Source of the DNA: Lachnospiraceae bacterium
Lineage (GTDB): Bacteria; Bacillota; Clostridia; Lachnospirales; Lachnospiraceae
Length of the DNA stretch: 64,000 nt
Direction: 5' to 3'
NCBI GenBank assembly: GCA_014799465.1
Contig: JAAVHZ010000068.1
Coordinates: 62,001 to 126,000 of the forward strand
Of this stretch, positions 15,314-24,297 are shown piece by piece. The position numbers and the translations under genes were made by a program. Each line of letters opens with the position of its first letter. Within the stretch, counting starts at the first letter, position 1. The notes beneath the pieces were generated by a model. The model did not search any database and was not told the origin of the DNA. It was given only the letters and a program-made list of their open reading frames with translations.

Positions 15314-15895
15314 ATGCCATATATTACAGTTGAAAGCGGGGTATTGTCAGATGAGCAAAAGGAGGAGTTGATTAAACGATTAACAGAAGTATCTTCCGAA
15401 ATTATGAAAGTGCCACAGGAATTTTTCGTAACAACAATAAAGGAAGTATCAGATAAAGCAGATGAGAGAATTGAAAATCAGACTCCGGACGATTGGGAGA
15501 GACTCTATGCGGCAGCTAAGAATGTAATTAATCCGAGAGAAATTTCTCCATTCATTGAAGCAGGTGGAGTAGGTGCTGCCATTATGACAAAGGAAGGAAA
15601 TATTTATACCGGAGTGTGTATAGATACAGCAAGTACTCTGGGAATGTGTGGAGAGCGAAATGCCATTGCAAACATGATTACGAATGGTGAGAGTCGGATT
15701 GCAAAGGTTGTAGCCATTGGACCGGATGGAAAAGTAGGCTCTCCATGTGGAGCCTGTAGGGAATATATGATGCAGTTGGATAAAAACAGCGGCGATATAG
15801 AAATTCTTTTGGATTTAGAAACAAGAAAGACGATTACATTAAAGGAACTTATTCCAGACTGGTGGGGAACTGCCAGATTTGAAGAAACTTTATAA
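15314..15895 (+). CDS. Fusion of a 4-OT tautomerase domain and a cytidine deaminase-like domain
   Basis: A 193-residue protein. Residues 1-50 are a 4-oxalocrotonate tautomerase unit: MPYITVESG gives the catalytic Pro after Met removal, followed by the LTEVSSEIMKVP helix and FFVTTIKEV strand. Residues 62-190 are a cytidine/blasticidin deaminase-like domain with C112-G-E114 (MCGERNA) and P-C145-x-x-C148 (PCGACRE), the zinc site and catalytic glutamate. Both sites look intact. The pairing suggests a heteroaromatic amine substrate whose product is then tautomerised, but this is inference. GGAG lies before the ATG. It is followed 12 bases later by a GNAT gene. Confidence 0.85.
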   Translation: MPYITVESGVLSDEQKEELIKRLTEVSSEIMKVPQEFFVTTIKEVSDKADERIENQTPDDWERLYAAAKNVINPREISPFIEAGGVGAAIMTKEGNIYTGVCIDTASTLGMCGERNAIANMITNGESRIAKVVAIGPDGKVGSPCGACREYMMQLDKNSGDIEILLDLETRKTITLKELIPDWWGTARFEETL

Positions 15896-15907
15896 AGAGG
15901 AGTAAAA

Positions 15908-16390
15908 ATGGAATACATAAAAGCCACAAACGAAAATATAGATTATGTTTTCAATATTGTACAGAATACAGTAACGACAATATATCCCAAATACTATCCT
16001 AAAGAGGTTGTGGATTTTTTCAGTGAACATCATAGCAAAGATAATATTACAATGGATATAGAAAAAGGGAATGTAGGAATTCTGGTGGATAATAATCAAA
16101 TCGTTGGAACAGGAAGCCATGATGGCAATCATATTACGAGAGTCTATGTTTTACCGGAATTTCAAAGGAAAGGTTATGGCAGTTTTATTATGCAATGCTT
16201 GGAAGATGAGATTGCAGAAAAGTATAATACAGTATTATTAGATGCATCACTCCCTGCCTGTCATTTATATGAGAAGAGGGGATATAATACCATTAAGCAT
16301 GAAAAATTATTTGTTGCAAATGATGCAGTTTTAGTTTATGAAGTGATGGAAAGGATATTATATGATATACGAAATGAAAGAAAGAGTTAA
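15908..16390 (+). CDS. GNAT-family N-acetyltransferase
   Basis: A 160-residue GNAT protein with a clear acetyl-CoA loop, VYVLPEFQRKGYGSFIM, and the motif B region HLYEKRGYNTI. The N-terminus MEYIKATNENIDYVFNIVQ is typical. It lies 12 bases after the tautomerase-deaminase gene with AGAGGAG before its ATG, so the two are probably cotranscribed. The substrate is unknown. Confidence 0.85.
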   Translation: MEYIKATNENIDYVFNIVQNTVTTIYPKYYPKEVVDFFSEHHSKDNITMDIEKGNVGILVDNNQIVGTGSHDGNHITRVYVLPEFQRKGYGSFIMQCLEDEIAEKYNTVLLDASLPACHLYEKRGYNTIKHEKLFVANDAVLVYEVMERILYDIRNERKS

Positions 16391-16414
16391 TGCAGCTAGG
16401 AGGTGCAATATACA

Positions 16415-16936
16415 TTGAAATGCGATATTAGAGAATGGAAGATGTCAGATGCCGGTAATCTGGCTCAGATGCTTAACAACCAAAATATTTTGAATAATTT
16501 ACGAGATGGTCTGGCATATCCATATACGGAAAAGGATGCAGAAGAGTATATTGAGGCAATGCTTTCTTCTGATAGGACGAAGACATTTGCGTTCGCAATA
16601 ACTGTAAATGATAAAGTTGTTGGTAGTATCGGAGTCTTTCGCTGTGATAATATTCATTTCAGAACTGCTGAAATGGGCTATTATATCGGTGAACCTTATT
16701 GGGGAAAAGGATTAGGCACAAGTGCGGTAAAACAAGTATGCAGTTATATATTTCAGAATACGGATATTATCAGAATATTTGCAGAACCATTTGCCTATAA
16801 TACTGCATCTTGCCGTATACTTGAAAAAGCAGGTTTTCAGTTTGAAGGGATTCTGCGGAGCAATGCAGTAAAGAACGGCAAGATAATTGATATGAAAATG
16901 TATTCGAGAATTAAAGAAACTGATTTACCACAATAG
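16415..16936 (+). CDS. GNAT-family N-acetyltransferase (RimJ/RimL-like), TTG start
   Basis: A 173-residue protein. AGGAGG at 16398-16403 lies 11 bases before a TTG at 16415; the GTG at 16403 overlaps the site itself and is less likely. The sequence has CDIREWKMSDAGNLAQML, MGYYIGEPYWGKGLGTSAV with the acetyl-CoA loop, and FAEPFAYNTASCRILEKAGF, all standard for RimJ/RimL-like enzymes. It is 24 bases downstream of the previous GNAT gene and likely in the same operon. Confidence 0.85.
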   Translation: MKCDIREWKMSDAGNLAQMLNNQNILNNLRDGLAYPYTEKDAEEYIEAMLSSDRTKTFAFAITVNDKVVGSIGVFRCDNIHFRTAEMGYYIGEPYWGKGLGTSAVKQVCSYIFQNTDIIRIFAEPFAYNTASCRILEKAGFQFEGILRSNAVKNGKIIDMKMYSRIKETDLPQ

Positions 16937-16953
16937 TAGCCGGAGGACATGCT

Positions 16954-17406
16954 TCAGCCAGTCCTCTCTTTACTCATAGTGCTGTTGTGGTATTCCGGTA
17001 AAAATGTGACATCTTCTCCAAACCAGTCAGGGGCGGTGAAGCTTAAAGCTTCCTCTTCAGTAGGAAATTCAACTTCTGCAAGAATAAGCCCCTTCTTTAC
17101 GCCTTCAAATATATCAAGTTCGACAGTAAGATTTTCTGAAATAGGAATCAGATATCGTCTTTTTGTTATTATATTGCCATCTGCTTTTTTTAAAAGATGC
17201 AGATAACTTTCTTCGTTAAGGGGAAGATTATATTCTTCATGTGACATAAGACCGGAAGATTTATATGTGAGGAAAAAATCATTATCCTGTCTGCGTATTC
17301 TTACTACAGGTTCAGTGCAAAGATAAGCCTGTTCAATATCATGGTAATTATATTGCTCAATATCAGTTGGAAGTTTTTTAACTAAGAATTTGCGTTCTAT
17401 TTCCAT
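16954..17406 (-). CDS. CYTH-domain protein
   Basis: A 150-residue protein from the ATG at 17404-17406, giving MEIERKFLV, the exact CYTH signature at the start of the tunnel fold. A start nine codons upstream exists but lacks the typical N-terminus. Charged residues alternate on strands as expected: VVRIRRQDNDFFLTYKS, and later VELDIFEG and LAEVEFPTEEEA. CYTH proteins act on inorganic triphosphate or thiamine triphosphate, or make cAMP; the small bacterial forms are usually tripolyphosphatases. Convergent with the upstream GNAT operon. Confidence 0.85.
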   Translation of the reverse strand: MEIERKFLVKKLPTDIEQYNYHDIEQAYLCTEPVVRIRRQDNDFFLTYKSSGLMSHEEYNLPLNEESYLHLLKKADGNIITKRRYLIPISENLTVELDIFEGVKKGLILAEVEFPTEEEALSFTAPDWFGEDVTFLPEYHNSTMSKERTG

Positions 17407-17497
17407 AATTATTCTAAAATCCTTTCTCAAAACAAATTAATATTATATAATATACCACAATAACTAAAATTCAACCATATCGTATTTTTCATTGTGG

Positions 17498-17526
17498 TTG
17501 AAAAGTTGTGGCGGCTGCATTATAAT
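17498..17526 (+). promoter_or_regulatory. SigA-type promoter of the DJ-1 operon
   Basis: TTGAAA at 17498-17503 and TATAAT at 17521-17526 are separated by 17 bases. The start codon of the DJ-1 gene lies 36 bases further on. The divergent CYTH gene starts about 90 bases to the left. Confidence 0.75.
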
Positions 17527-17562
17527 TAGTGTAATTACTAAATAAAGGAAGGGTGAAACAAA

Positions 17563-18114
17563 ATGAGCATGGTATATGCATTTTTGGCAGATGGATTTGA
17601 AGAAACAGAGGCAATAGCTGTTATTGATGTAATCAGAAGGTCAGGGATTTCGGTTACCACAGTGTCTATAAAAGACAGTCTTGAGGTTACTGGTTCACAT
17701 AATATAAAGGTTATGGCAGATTCAAAGATTAATGATGTGGATTTTAATAAAGCAGATATGCTGTTTTTGCCGGGAGGTGTGACCGGTACTAATAATCTTG
17801 GCGGCTGTGAAAAGCTTTGCAGTGAATTAAAATCATTTGCACAGAGCGGAAAGAAGCTGGCTGCAATTTGTGCCGCACCGAGTATATTGGGACAGCTTGG
17901 GCTTTTGGAAGGTAAGAAAGCGACATGTTACCCGGGATGGGAGGATAAGCTTCCTGGTGCTGAATATATTCCGGAAAAGGTAGTAACAGATGGAAATATT
18001 TCAACGGGCAAAGGAATGGGTGCTTCCATAGATTTGGGACTGGAGATAGTATCCATATTAGAAAGCAGTGAAAAGTCACAGGAGATAGGAAAGTCCATAC
18101 AGTATTTAATGTAG
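17563..18114 (+). CDS. DJ-1/PfpI family protein
   Basis: A 183-residue protein of the DJ-1 subfamily. It starts YAFLADGFEETEAIAVIDV, with the conserved glutamate E at about position 16, and has the nucleophile elbow LAAICAAPSILG, whose cysteine is the reactive residue. LFLPGGVTGTNNL forms the oxyanion region. Family members work in oxidative and glyoxal stress as chaperones or deglycases, although the true activity is disputed. GGAAGGG lies before the ATG. It is followed 14 bases later by a lipoprotein gene. Confidence 0.9.
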   Translation: MSMVYAFLADGFEETEAIAVIDVIRRSGISVTTVSIKDSLEVTGSHNIKVMADSKINDVDFNKADMLFLPGGVTGTNNLGGCEKLCSELKSFAQSGKKLAAICAAPSILGQLGLLEGKKATCYPGWEDKLPGAEYIPEKVVTDGNISTGKGMGASIDLGLEIVSILESSEKSQEIGKSIQYLM

Positions 18115-18128
18115 GAGAAATTTAAATA

Positions 18129-18755
18129 GTGAAAAAAAAGATAATAATATTAATGATGGCAGCAGGTGTACTGCTGTCTGCATGTTCCGGTAAGGAAAAG
18201 AAAGAGTATGGAAATGCATCCGCAGTAGGAAGCGGTACAATAAGCTTATCTGATGGGGATTTTGAAATAAATCTGATGAATATATTTGCCGGAAAGGGAA
18301 TGGCTGTTGATTATCTGGGAGATGTAAAAATAGAAGACGGATGTGATGTTACTGTTGATTCTTCGGCAGTAAATATTTTTGAGCCCGGTGACTACACCAT
18401 TGTATATACCGTAACAGATGGAAAAGTTACAGAGTCAGAAACGGTAACTCTGACAGTGAGAGATGATGGAGAAAGTGTGACAGATGCTGAAGCGGAAGAT
18501 TTTAAAGGTGGAGAAGTCATAACTGATTCTGATGTTACGTATCCTGTACAAAAAGCACAGACTGCAAAAATAGAGCTGATGTCCGGTAAAGTAGTACAGA
18601 TAAAGTGCACTACTGAAAGATATATAGTAAGTACAAGAACCGATTCTTATAATATAGTAAAGAATAAAAAGAAATATAATGTAAAAAAACTGATAGTTGT
18701 TTTTAATACGGGAGAAGAACAGGTTCTGGAGACAATACAAAAAAAGATAGACTAA
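18129..18755 (+). CDS. Lipoprotein with an Ig-like domain, GTG start
   Basis: A 208-residue protein starting at GTG 18129, with AGGAG upstream. The signal peptide ends in the lipobox LLSACSG, so it is anchored on the outer face of the membrane. The stretch from about residue 40 to 110 repeats beta-strand patterns such as VTVDSSAVNIFEPGDYTIVYTV, which resembles bacterial Ig-like (DUF5011-type) domains. The last 60 residues are basic. The function is unknown. It may be cotranscribed with the DJ-1 gene. Confidence 0.75.
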   Translation: MKKKIIILMMAAGVLLSACSGKEKKEYGNASAVGSGTISLSDGDFEINLMNIFAGKGMAVDYLGDVKIEDGCDVTVDSSAVNIFEPGDYTIVYTVTDGKVTESETVTLTVRDDGESVTDAEAEDFKGGEVITDSDVTYPVQKAQTAKIELMSGKVVQIKCTTERYIVSTRTDSYNIVKNKKKYNVKKLIVVFNTGEEQVLETIQKKID

Positions 18756-18891
18756 GAAACAGTTTTATGCTATAATGCTATGATGTTGAAATATAAAACT
18801 GACTTAGGTTTACAGTCAAGTCAGAAATAAAATAAATATTAAGCCGGACAGTGATTTGAAGTTTGAACTATCGGCAGACATGGAGGAAAAA

Positions 18892-20178
18892 ATGAGTTTT
18901 AAAGTCGACACAATGGAAAAAAATATGGCGAAGCTTACTATAGAGGTTGATGCCGCAGAGGTAGAGAAAGCAATTCAGAAAGCTTATACAAAGCAGAAAG
19001 GAAGACTCAGTGTTCCGGGATTCAGAAAAGGAAAAGTGCCTCGTCAGTTAGTTGAAAAAATGTATGGCGTAGAGATATTTTATGAAGACGCAGTAAATGA
19101 AATGATTCCGGCAGCTTATTCAGATGCAGCAGATGAATGTGGGCTTGAGATAGTATCCCGCCCTAAAATTGATGTGGTACAGATAGAGAGTGGAAAGAAC
19201 TTTATATTTACGGCAGAAGTAGCTGTAAAACCGGAGGTAACTCTTGGTGAATATAAAGGAATAGAAGTTCCTAAAAATGATGTGGAAGTTACAGACGAAG
19301 AAGTACAGGAAGAAGTTGATAAGGCAAGAGAGCAGAACTCAAGAATGATTACTGTTGAAGACAGACCTGTACAGGATGGAGACGTTACAAAGATAGACTT
19401 TGAAGGATTTGTTGACGGAGAGGCATTTGAAGGCGGAAAGGGAACAGACTATCCGCTTACAATAGGTTCACATACTTTTATAGATACATTTGAAGAACAG
19501 CTTATCGGCAAGAATATCGGAGAAGAGACAGAAGTAAACGTTACATTCCCGGAAGAGTATCAGGCAGAAGAATTAAAGGGTAAACCTGCTACATTTAAAG
19601 TTACGGTTAAGGAAATTAAGTATAAGGAACTTCCTGAACTTGATGATGATTTTGTACAGGATGTATCAGAATTTAACACTGTTGATGAATATAAGGCTGA
19701 TATTAAGGCTAAGATTTTAGAGAGAAAAGAAAATCAGGCAAAAGCTGAAAAGGAAGATGCTGTAATCGAAAAGATTATTGAAGGTGCATCTATGGAGATA
19801 CCTGAGGCAATGATAGAGTTCCAGGTACAGAATATGATTGAAGACTTTGCAAGAAGACTTCAGCAGCAGGGACTTGGCATTGAGCAGTATATGCAGTACA
19901 CAGGACTTACAGCAGATAAGCTTAAAGAAGACATGAAGCCGCAGGCAGTAAAGAGAATCCAGAGCAGACTTGTACTTGAGGCAGTTGCTAAAGCAGAAAA
20001 TATTGAAGTGACAGAAGATGATATTAATAAAGAGATAGATGAGATGGCTAAATCTTATATGATGGAAGCAGATAAGCTCAGAGAATATATGGGTGATGCT
20101 GAGAAAGAAAATATGAAGTCTGATATTGCAGTTAAGAAAGCAGCAGATTTTGTAGCTTCTGAAGCAAAAGAGGTTTAG
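18892..20178 (+). CDS. tig: Trigger factor, ribosome-associated chaperone
   Basis: A 428-residue protein, close to the family's usual length. The start is ATG 18892, with GGAGGAAAA directly before it; a TTG 36 bases upstream is rejected. The ribosome-binding signature appears as VPGFRKGKVPRQLVEKMYG, in partial quotation GFRKGKVPR. A central FKBP-type prolyl isomerase domain follows (GDVTKIDFEGFVDGEAFEGG, in part), then the helical C-terminal arms. Trigger factor sits at the peptide exit tunnel. A hairpin CTGACTT-AAGTCAG lies in the leader at about 18803-18829. It heads the tig-clpP-clpX block. Confidence 0.95.
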   Translation: MSFKVDTMEKNMAKLTIEVDAAEVEKAIQKAYTKQKGRLSVPGFRKGKVPRQLVEKMYGVEIFYEDAVNEMIPAAYSDAADECGLEIVSRPKIDVVQIESGKNFIFTAEVAVKPEVTLGEYKGIEVPKNDVEVTDEEVQEEVDKAREQNSRMITVEDRPVQDGDVTKIDFEGFVDGEAFEGGKGTDYPLTIGSHTFIDTFEEQLIGKNIGEETEVNVTFPEEYQAEELKGKPATFKVTVKEIKYKELPELDDDFVQDVSEFNTVDEYKADIKAKILERKENQAKAEKEDAVIEKIIEGASMEIPEAMIEFQVQNMIEDFARRLQQQGLGIEQYMQYTGLTADKLKEDMKPQAVKRIQSRLVLEAVAKAENIEVTEDDINKEIDEMAKSYMMEADKLREYMGDAEKENMKSDIAVKKAADFVASEAKEV

Positions 20179-20210
20179 AATAAAGATATAAAAAATCAGG
20201 AGGTGTTTAG

Positions 20211-20792
20211 ATGAGTTTAGTACCTTATGTCATTGAACAGACGAGTAAAGGTGAGCGTTCATATGATATCTACTCAAGATTATTAAAGGATAGAATTATA
20301 TTTCTTGGAGAAGAAGTAAATGATGTATCAGCAAGCCTTATAGTGGCACAATTACTGTTTCTTGAGGCTGAGGACCCTACAAAAGATATAAATCTGTACA
20401 TTAATAGTCCGGGAGGTTCCGTATCAGCGGGATTTGCCATTTATGATACAATGAATTATATAAAATGTGATGTGTCTACCATATGTATTGGTATGGCAGC
20501 AAGCATGGGTGCGTTTTTATTATCAGGCGGAGCAAAGGGAAAGAGATATGCACTTCCTAATTCGGAAATAATGATTCATCAGCCGCTTGGAGGAGCAAAG
20601 GGTCAGGCAACAGAGATACAGATAGTTGCAGAACAGATTCTTAAAACTAAGGAAAAACTTAATTCTATACTTGCAAAGAATACAGGTAAACCTATTGATG
20701 TTATTACGGCTGATACCGAACGTGATAATTATATGGATGCATATGAGGCTAAAGAATATGGTCTTATAGATAGCGTTATAGAAGGTCATTAG
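20211..20792 (+). CDS. clpP: ATP-dependent Clp protease proteolytic subunit
   Basis: A 193-residue protein. The catalytic triad is present: Ser98 in GMAASMG, His123 in MIHQP, and Asp172 in RDNYM. ClpP forms two stacked seven-member rings and degrades proteins fed by ClpX or other Clp ATPases. GGAGG is eight bases before the ATG. It lies 32 bases after tig, in the common tig-clpP-clpX order. Confidence 0.97.
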   Translation: MSLVPYVIEQTSKGERSYDIYSRLLKDRIIFLGEEVNDVSASLIVAQLLFLEAEDPTKDINLYINSPGGSVSAGFAIYDTMNYIKCDVSTICIGMAASMGAFLLSGGAKGKRYALPNSEIMIHQPLGGAKGQATEIQIVAEQILKTKEKLNSILAKNTGKPIDVITADTERDNYMDAYEAKEYGLIDSVIEGH

Positions 20793-20815
20793 TAAAGTTT
20801 AATGGTAATATATTG

Positions 20816-20879
20816 CAGTTCAGTCATTTGTTCATCAGATTTTATATTCCGCATATTATGAGTTATGTGGCTGAACTGT
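20816..20879 (+). other. Long hairpin in the clpP-clpX spacer
   Basis: CAGTTCAGTCA at 20816-20826 pairs with TGGCTGAACTG at 20868-20878, with one G-T pair, around a 41-base AT-rich loop. There is no T-run after it, so it is not a standard terminator. It could be an mRNA processing or attenuation structure that sets the ratio of ClpP to ClpX. Confidence 0.5.
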
Positions 20880-20925
20880 AGAAGGAATATAGATGTCGTT
20901 TGCACGACGGAATAGAGGAATATAT

Positions 20926-22209
20926 ATGGCAAAGAAAATTGATGGAAACTGCAGATGCTCGTTTTGCGGGAAAGCACAGGAACAGGTAAGAAAACTTGTA
21001 GCAGGACCTGCAGGTGTATATATATGTGATGAATGTGTAGATGTATGCTCTGAAATCATGGAGGAAGAGTTTGAGGACGAAGATTTTGGAGATAAATTTG
21101 ATATTAATCTATTGAAACCTAAAGAAATAAAAGAGTTTCTGGATGAGTATGTGGTAGGTCAGGATGAGGCTAAAAAAGTATTGTCAGTTGCAGTATACAA
21201 TCATTATAAACGTATATTGGCAGGAAAATCGCTTGATGTGGAGATACAAAAGAGTAATATTTTAATGCTTGGACCTACAGGCTCAGGAAAGACATATCTG
21301 GCACAGACACTGGCAAAGATATTAAATGTGCCGTTTGCAATAGCAGATGCTACATCACTTACAGAAGCAGGATATGTGGGCGAAGATGTTGAAAATATTC
21401 TGTTAAAGGTGATACAGGCAGCAGATTATGATGTTGAAAGGGCACAGTATGGAATAGTTTACATTGACGAGATAGATAAGATTACTAAAAAGTCTGAAAA
21501 TGTATCTATTACAAGAGATGTATCCGGTGAAGGCGTACAGCAGGCATTGTTAAAGATTCTTGAAGGAACACAGGCTTCTGTTCCGCCTCAGGGTGGAAGA
21601 AAACATCCGCAGCAGGAATTAATACCAATAGATACAACTAATATTCTGTTTATATGCGGTGGTGCATTTGACGGTCTGGAAAAAATTATAGAAAAAAGAA
21701 TGGATAAAAAGACTATTGGATTCAATTCAGAAATATCCGATAACATAGTTGAAGCTGATACCAGACTGTTTTCAAAGGTTATGCCACAGGATCTTGTTAA
21801 GTTCGGATTGATTCCGGAGTTTATAGGACGTGTGCCGGTTACGGTATCATTGGGAGCATTGGATAAAGAAGCATTGGTAAAGATTCTGAAAGAGCCTAAA
21901 AATGCATTGGTTAAACAGTATGCAAAATTATTTGAGCTTGATAATGTTAAGCTTGATTTTGAACAGGATGCTTTGGAAGAGATTGCAGCTCAGTCATATG
22001 AGCGAAAGACAGGTGCAAGAGGTCTTAGGGCTATTATTGAAAATGTTATGAATGACATTATGTATGAAATACCGTCCGAAGACAATATTGATAAATGTTT
22101 AATAACCAAAGATGTAGTTGACGGTATAGGCGACCCTGTGATTACAAGAATGGAAAGAAGACCAGGCTCTGGAAAGAAGCTGTTTGGCAAGCAGAATGAA
22201 ACGGCATAA
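20926..22209 (+). CDS. clpX: ATP-dependent Clp protease ATP-binding subunit ClpX
   Basis: A 427-residue protein from ATG 20926, with GAGG upstream; a longer frame from 20893 is not conserved-looking. The N-terminal zinc domain has CSFC and CDEC pairs. The AAA+ core has Walker A GPTGSGKT and Walker [10 protein letters not shown], plus the sensor region. EFIGRVPV is the family's known RIGF/arginine-finger neighbourhood, and the ClpP-contact loop IGF appears in KTIGFNSE. ClpX unfolds ssrA-tagged and other substrates for ClpP. Confidence 0.97.
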   Translation: MAKKIDGNCRCSFCGKAQEQVRKLVAGPAGVYICDECVDVCSEIMEEEFEDEDFGDKFDINLLKPKEIKEFLDEYVVGQDEAKKVLSVAVYNHYKRILAGKSLDVEIQKSNILMLGPTGSGKTYLAQTLAKILNVPFAIADATSLTEAGYVGEDVENILLKVIQAADYDVERAQYGIVYIDEIDKITKKSENVSITRDVSGEGVQQALLKILEGTQASVPPQGGRKHPQQELIPIDTTNILFICGGAFDGLEKIIEKRMDKKTIGFNSEISDNIVEADTRLFSKVMPQDLVKFGLIPEFIGRVPVTVSLGALDKEALVKILKEPKNALVKQYAKLFELDNVKLDFEQDALEEIAAQSYERKTGARGLRAIIENVMNDIMYEIPSEDNIDKCLITKDVVDGIGDPVITRMERRPGSGKKLFGKQNETA

Positions 22210-22242
22210 AATCAGGGATATTTAATTGTAATTTACTTACTT

Positions 22243-22275
22243 AAAAAGAACTTTGGCTGCAAAGTTCTTTTTTTC
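22243..22275 (+). terminator. Intrinsic terminator after clpX
   Basis: AAAAAGAACTTT at 22243-22254 pairs with AAAGTTCTTTTT at 22261-22272 across a six-base GGCTGC loop, followed by more T. It sits 33 bases past the clpX stop. It may allow some read-through into ysxC, which has no clear promoter of its own. Confidence 0.85.
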
Positions 22276-22297
22276 AATAATTTTCAGGAGGTACAAA

Positions 22298-22885
22298 ATG
22301 ATTATAAAGAGTGTGGAACTGGAGACGGTTTGCGGTATAACCAGTAAGCTTCCGGAAAATGATTTTCCTGAGATTGCTTTTTCGGGAAAATCAAATGTAG
22401 GAAAGTCTTCACTGATTAATGGTCTTATAAATAGAAAATCATTGGCAAGAACATCATCACAGCCGGGAAAGACACAGACGATTAATTTTTACAATGTAAA
22501 TAAAAATCTGTACTTTGTAGATTTGCCGGGATATGGGTACGCAAAAGTATCAAAGGGCATTCAGGAGAAGTGGGGAGATATGATAGAAGGATATCTTCGT
22601 ACTTCTAAACAGTTGAAAGCGGTATTTCTGCTGATAGATATAAGGCATGAACCTTCGGCAAATGATAAAGCAATGTACGATTGGATTGTCTATAATGGAT
22701 TTAATCCGATTATAATAGCAACAAAGTTAGATAAGATAAAACGAAGTCAGATACAGAAAAATGTATCAATAATAAGAAAGGGGCTGGATGTCCAGCCCGG
22801 TACGATTATCATTCCGTATTCTGCATTAACAAAGCAGGGAAGGGATGAAATATGGGAAACTATTAATGCATCAGTGACTTCATAA
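22298..22885 (+). CDS. ysxC: Ribosome-biogenesis GTPase YsxC/EngB
   Basis: A 195-residue GTPase. AGGAGG at about 22286 sets the start at ATG 22298. G1 is GKSNVGKSS, G3 is DLPGYG, and G4 is TKLDK; SRSQIQKN and SALTKQGRDEIW complete the C-terminal part. YsxC acts in assembly of the large ribosomal subunit and is essential in Bacillus. Placement after clpX is common in Firmicutes. Its 3' end overlaps the convergent DUF4364 gene by 23 bases. Confidence 0.95.
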   Translation: MIIKSVELETVCGITSKLPENDFPEIAFSGKSNVGKSSLINGLINRKSLARTSSQPGKTQTINFYNVNKNLYFVDLPGYGYAKVSKGIQEKWGDMIEGYLRTSKQLKAVFLLIDIRHEPSANDKAMYDWIVYNGFNPIIIATKLDKIKRSQIQKNVSIIRKGLDVQPGTIIIPYSALTKQGRDEIWETINASVTS

Positions 22886-23381
22886 TGAACGAATATATTT
22901 CCTGACTGGAATCCTTCCAGTTGTTGCACATGGCAGAAGCTGTCTCTTTGGTGGGAACTGATATGTTTAGTTCTATAAGGGTGCTTCTGCCTTCTTTTAC
23001 CTGACAGTGTACTATATAATCATGATTGGTGGATTTATAATAGTCAGCTATAGTTCCAACTTCATTTCTCAGTTCATATTTATTTTTCATTAAAAAAGAA
23101 TCCATATCATCCATAATCCCACCGGGAATTCGATTGACGAAGAAACCCAAAGTTTCTCCTCCATCTGATGTTATGTGATAGTATGATGTATTACGTATGG
23201 TTTCTACACTTATAAGATGTGAGTCTATCAGCTCGGAAATGACTTTTTGCAATGTAAAGTAGTCTGTGTAGTCATTATCAAGGAAAAATCCGGACAATTG
23301 GGCATTTGTAAGCGGAAACTTTACCTTGTTAAGCATATATAAAATTATTAGTTTGTATAATGTTACTGATTCAAGTGCCAT
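22863..23381 (-). CDS. DUF4364 family protein
   Basis: A 172-residue protein of the clostridial DUF4364 family. The first 70 residues form a winged helix-turn-helix (LYKLIILYMLNKV, LTNAQLSGFFLD, YFTLQKVISELIDSHLI). The rest carries beta strands ending in the NWKDSSQEIYSFIM motif. A regulatory or DNA-binding role is likely from the fold but no target is known. The gene overlaps the upstream radical SAM gene by 11 bases, so they form one transcription unit with the malic enzyme gene. Confidence 0.85.
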   Translation of the reverse strand: MALESVTLYKLIILYMLNKVKFPLTNAQLSGFFLDNDYTDYFTLQKVISELIDSHLISVETIRNTSYYHITSDGGETLGFFVNRIPGGIMDDMDSFLMKNKYELRNEVGTIADYYKSTNHDYIVHCQVKEGRSTLIELNISVPTKETASAMCNNWKDSSQEIYSFIMKSLMH

Positions 23382-24297
23382 AGGGCAGATACTTCCTTCC
23401 TTGGGTTATATTATGTCCGGACATATAACCGTTAATGGTATTTAAAACTTTCTTTTTATTGCCACTCCATTCAGGTGCCAAAAGAATTGATTTAGGACCA
23501 TCACCGGTGAGCCTGTGAATAACGATATCGGGACGCAGTAATTCGATACATTCACCTAATATTTCCACATAGTCATTAAGATTCATGTAGTGAAAAAGCT
23601 CAGGAGAATCTTTGTACATTTGTTCCAATGCAGTATGTTTAAGTACATGTAATAGCTGCAGTTTTATCCCCTTTATTGGATATTTATTAATATAATTAAT
23701 GGTATTCATTATATCATCATGCTGTTCGCCAGGAATACCTATTATCATGTGAACAACTATTTCTATATTAATATTATTTAGGGCATAAACGGCATTTTCA
23801 AATGTGCTGTTGTCATATCCCCGGTTAATCAAACGTGCAGAATCACTGTTTGAAGTCTGAAGTCCCAACTCAACAAATACAGGTTTTATGTGATTAAGCT
23901 CATTAAGAAGATTAAGCACATCTTCCGGAAGACAGTCGGGTCTTGTGGCAATGGAGATTCCGACAATGTCAGGATGTGCTATAGCTTCAAAAAATATATT
24001 GCGGAGATAACTGACAGGGGCATAAGTATTTGTATATGCTTGAAAATAAGCAATATATTTACCGTTTTTTATCTTTTGCCCCACACGTTTTACTGCATCA
24101 TCAATTTGTGCAGAAATGGTTAAATCAGGTGAGGAAGAAAAATCTCCGGAACCTCCCTCACTGCAGAATATGCATCCGCCGGTACTTATTGTTCCATCTC
24201 TGTTGGGGCAGGTCATATTTCCGTTTAATGATACTTTATAGACTTTTGTTCCAAAACGTTCCTTAAAATAATTATTTAGTCTTAATATTTGTTCCAT
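23371..24297 (-). CDS. TIGR01212-family radical SAM protein (YhcC-like)
   Basis: A 308-residue radical SAM protein. The N-terminal LNNYFKERFGTKVYKVSL and the cluster motif CPNRDGTISTGGCIFC are diagnostic of TIGR01212 (E. coli YhcC, B. subtilis YtqA). The spacing of the cysteines departs from the classic CxxxCxxC, as is normal in this family. The later parts VELGLQTSN and HMIIGIPGE are typical. The substrate was long unknown and a tRNA-modification role has been suggested. It overlaps the malic enzyme gene by 26 bases. Confidence 0.9.
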   Translation of the reverse strand: MEQILRLNNYFKERFGTKVYKVSLNGNMTCPNRDGTISTGGCIFCSEGGSGDFSSSPDLTISAQIDDAVKRVGQKIKNGKYIAYFQAYTNTYAPVSYLRNIFFEAIAHPDIVGISIATRPDCLPEDVLNLLNELNHIKPVFVELGLQTSNSDSARLINRGYDNSTFENAVYALNNINIEIVVHMIIGIPGEQHDDIMNTINYINKYPIKGIKLQLLHVLKHTALEQMYKDSPELFHYMNLNDYVEILGECIELLRPDIVIHRLTGDGPKSILLAPEWSGNKKKVLNTINGYMSGHNITQGRKYLPYGT

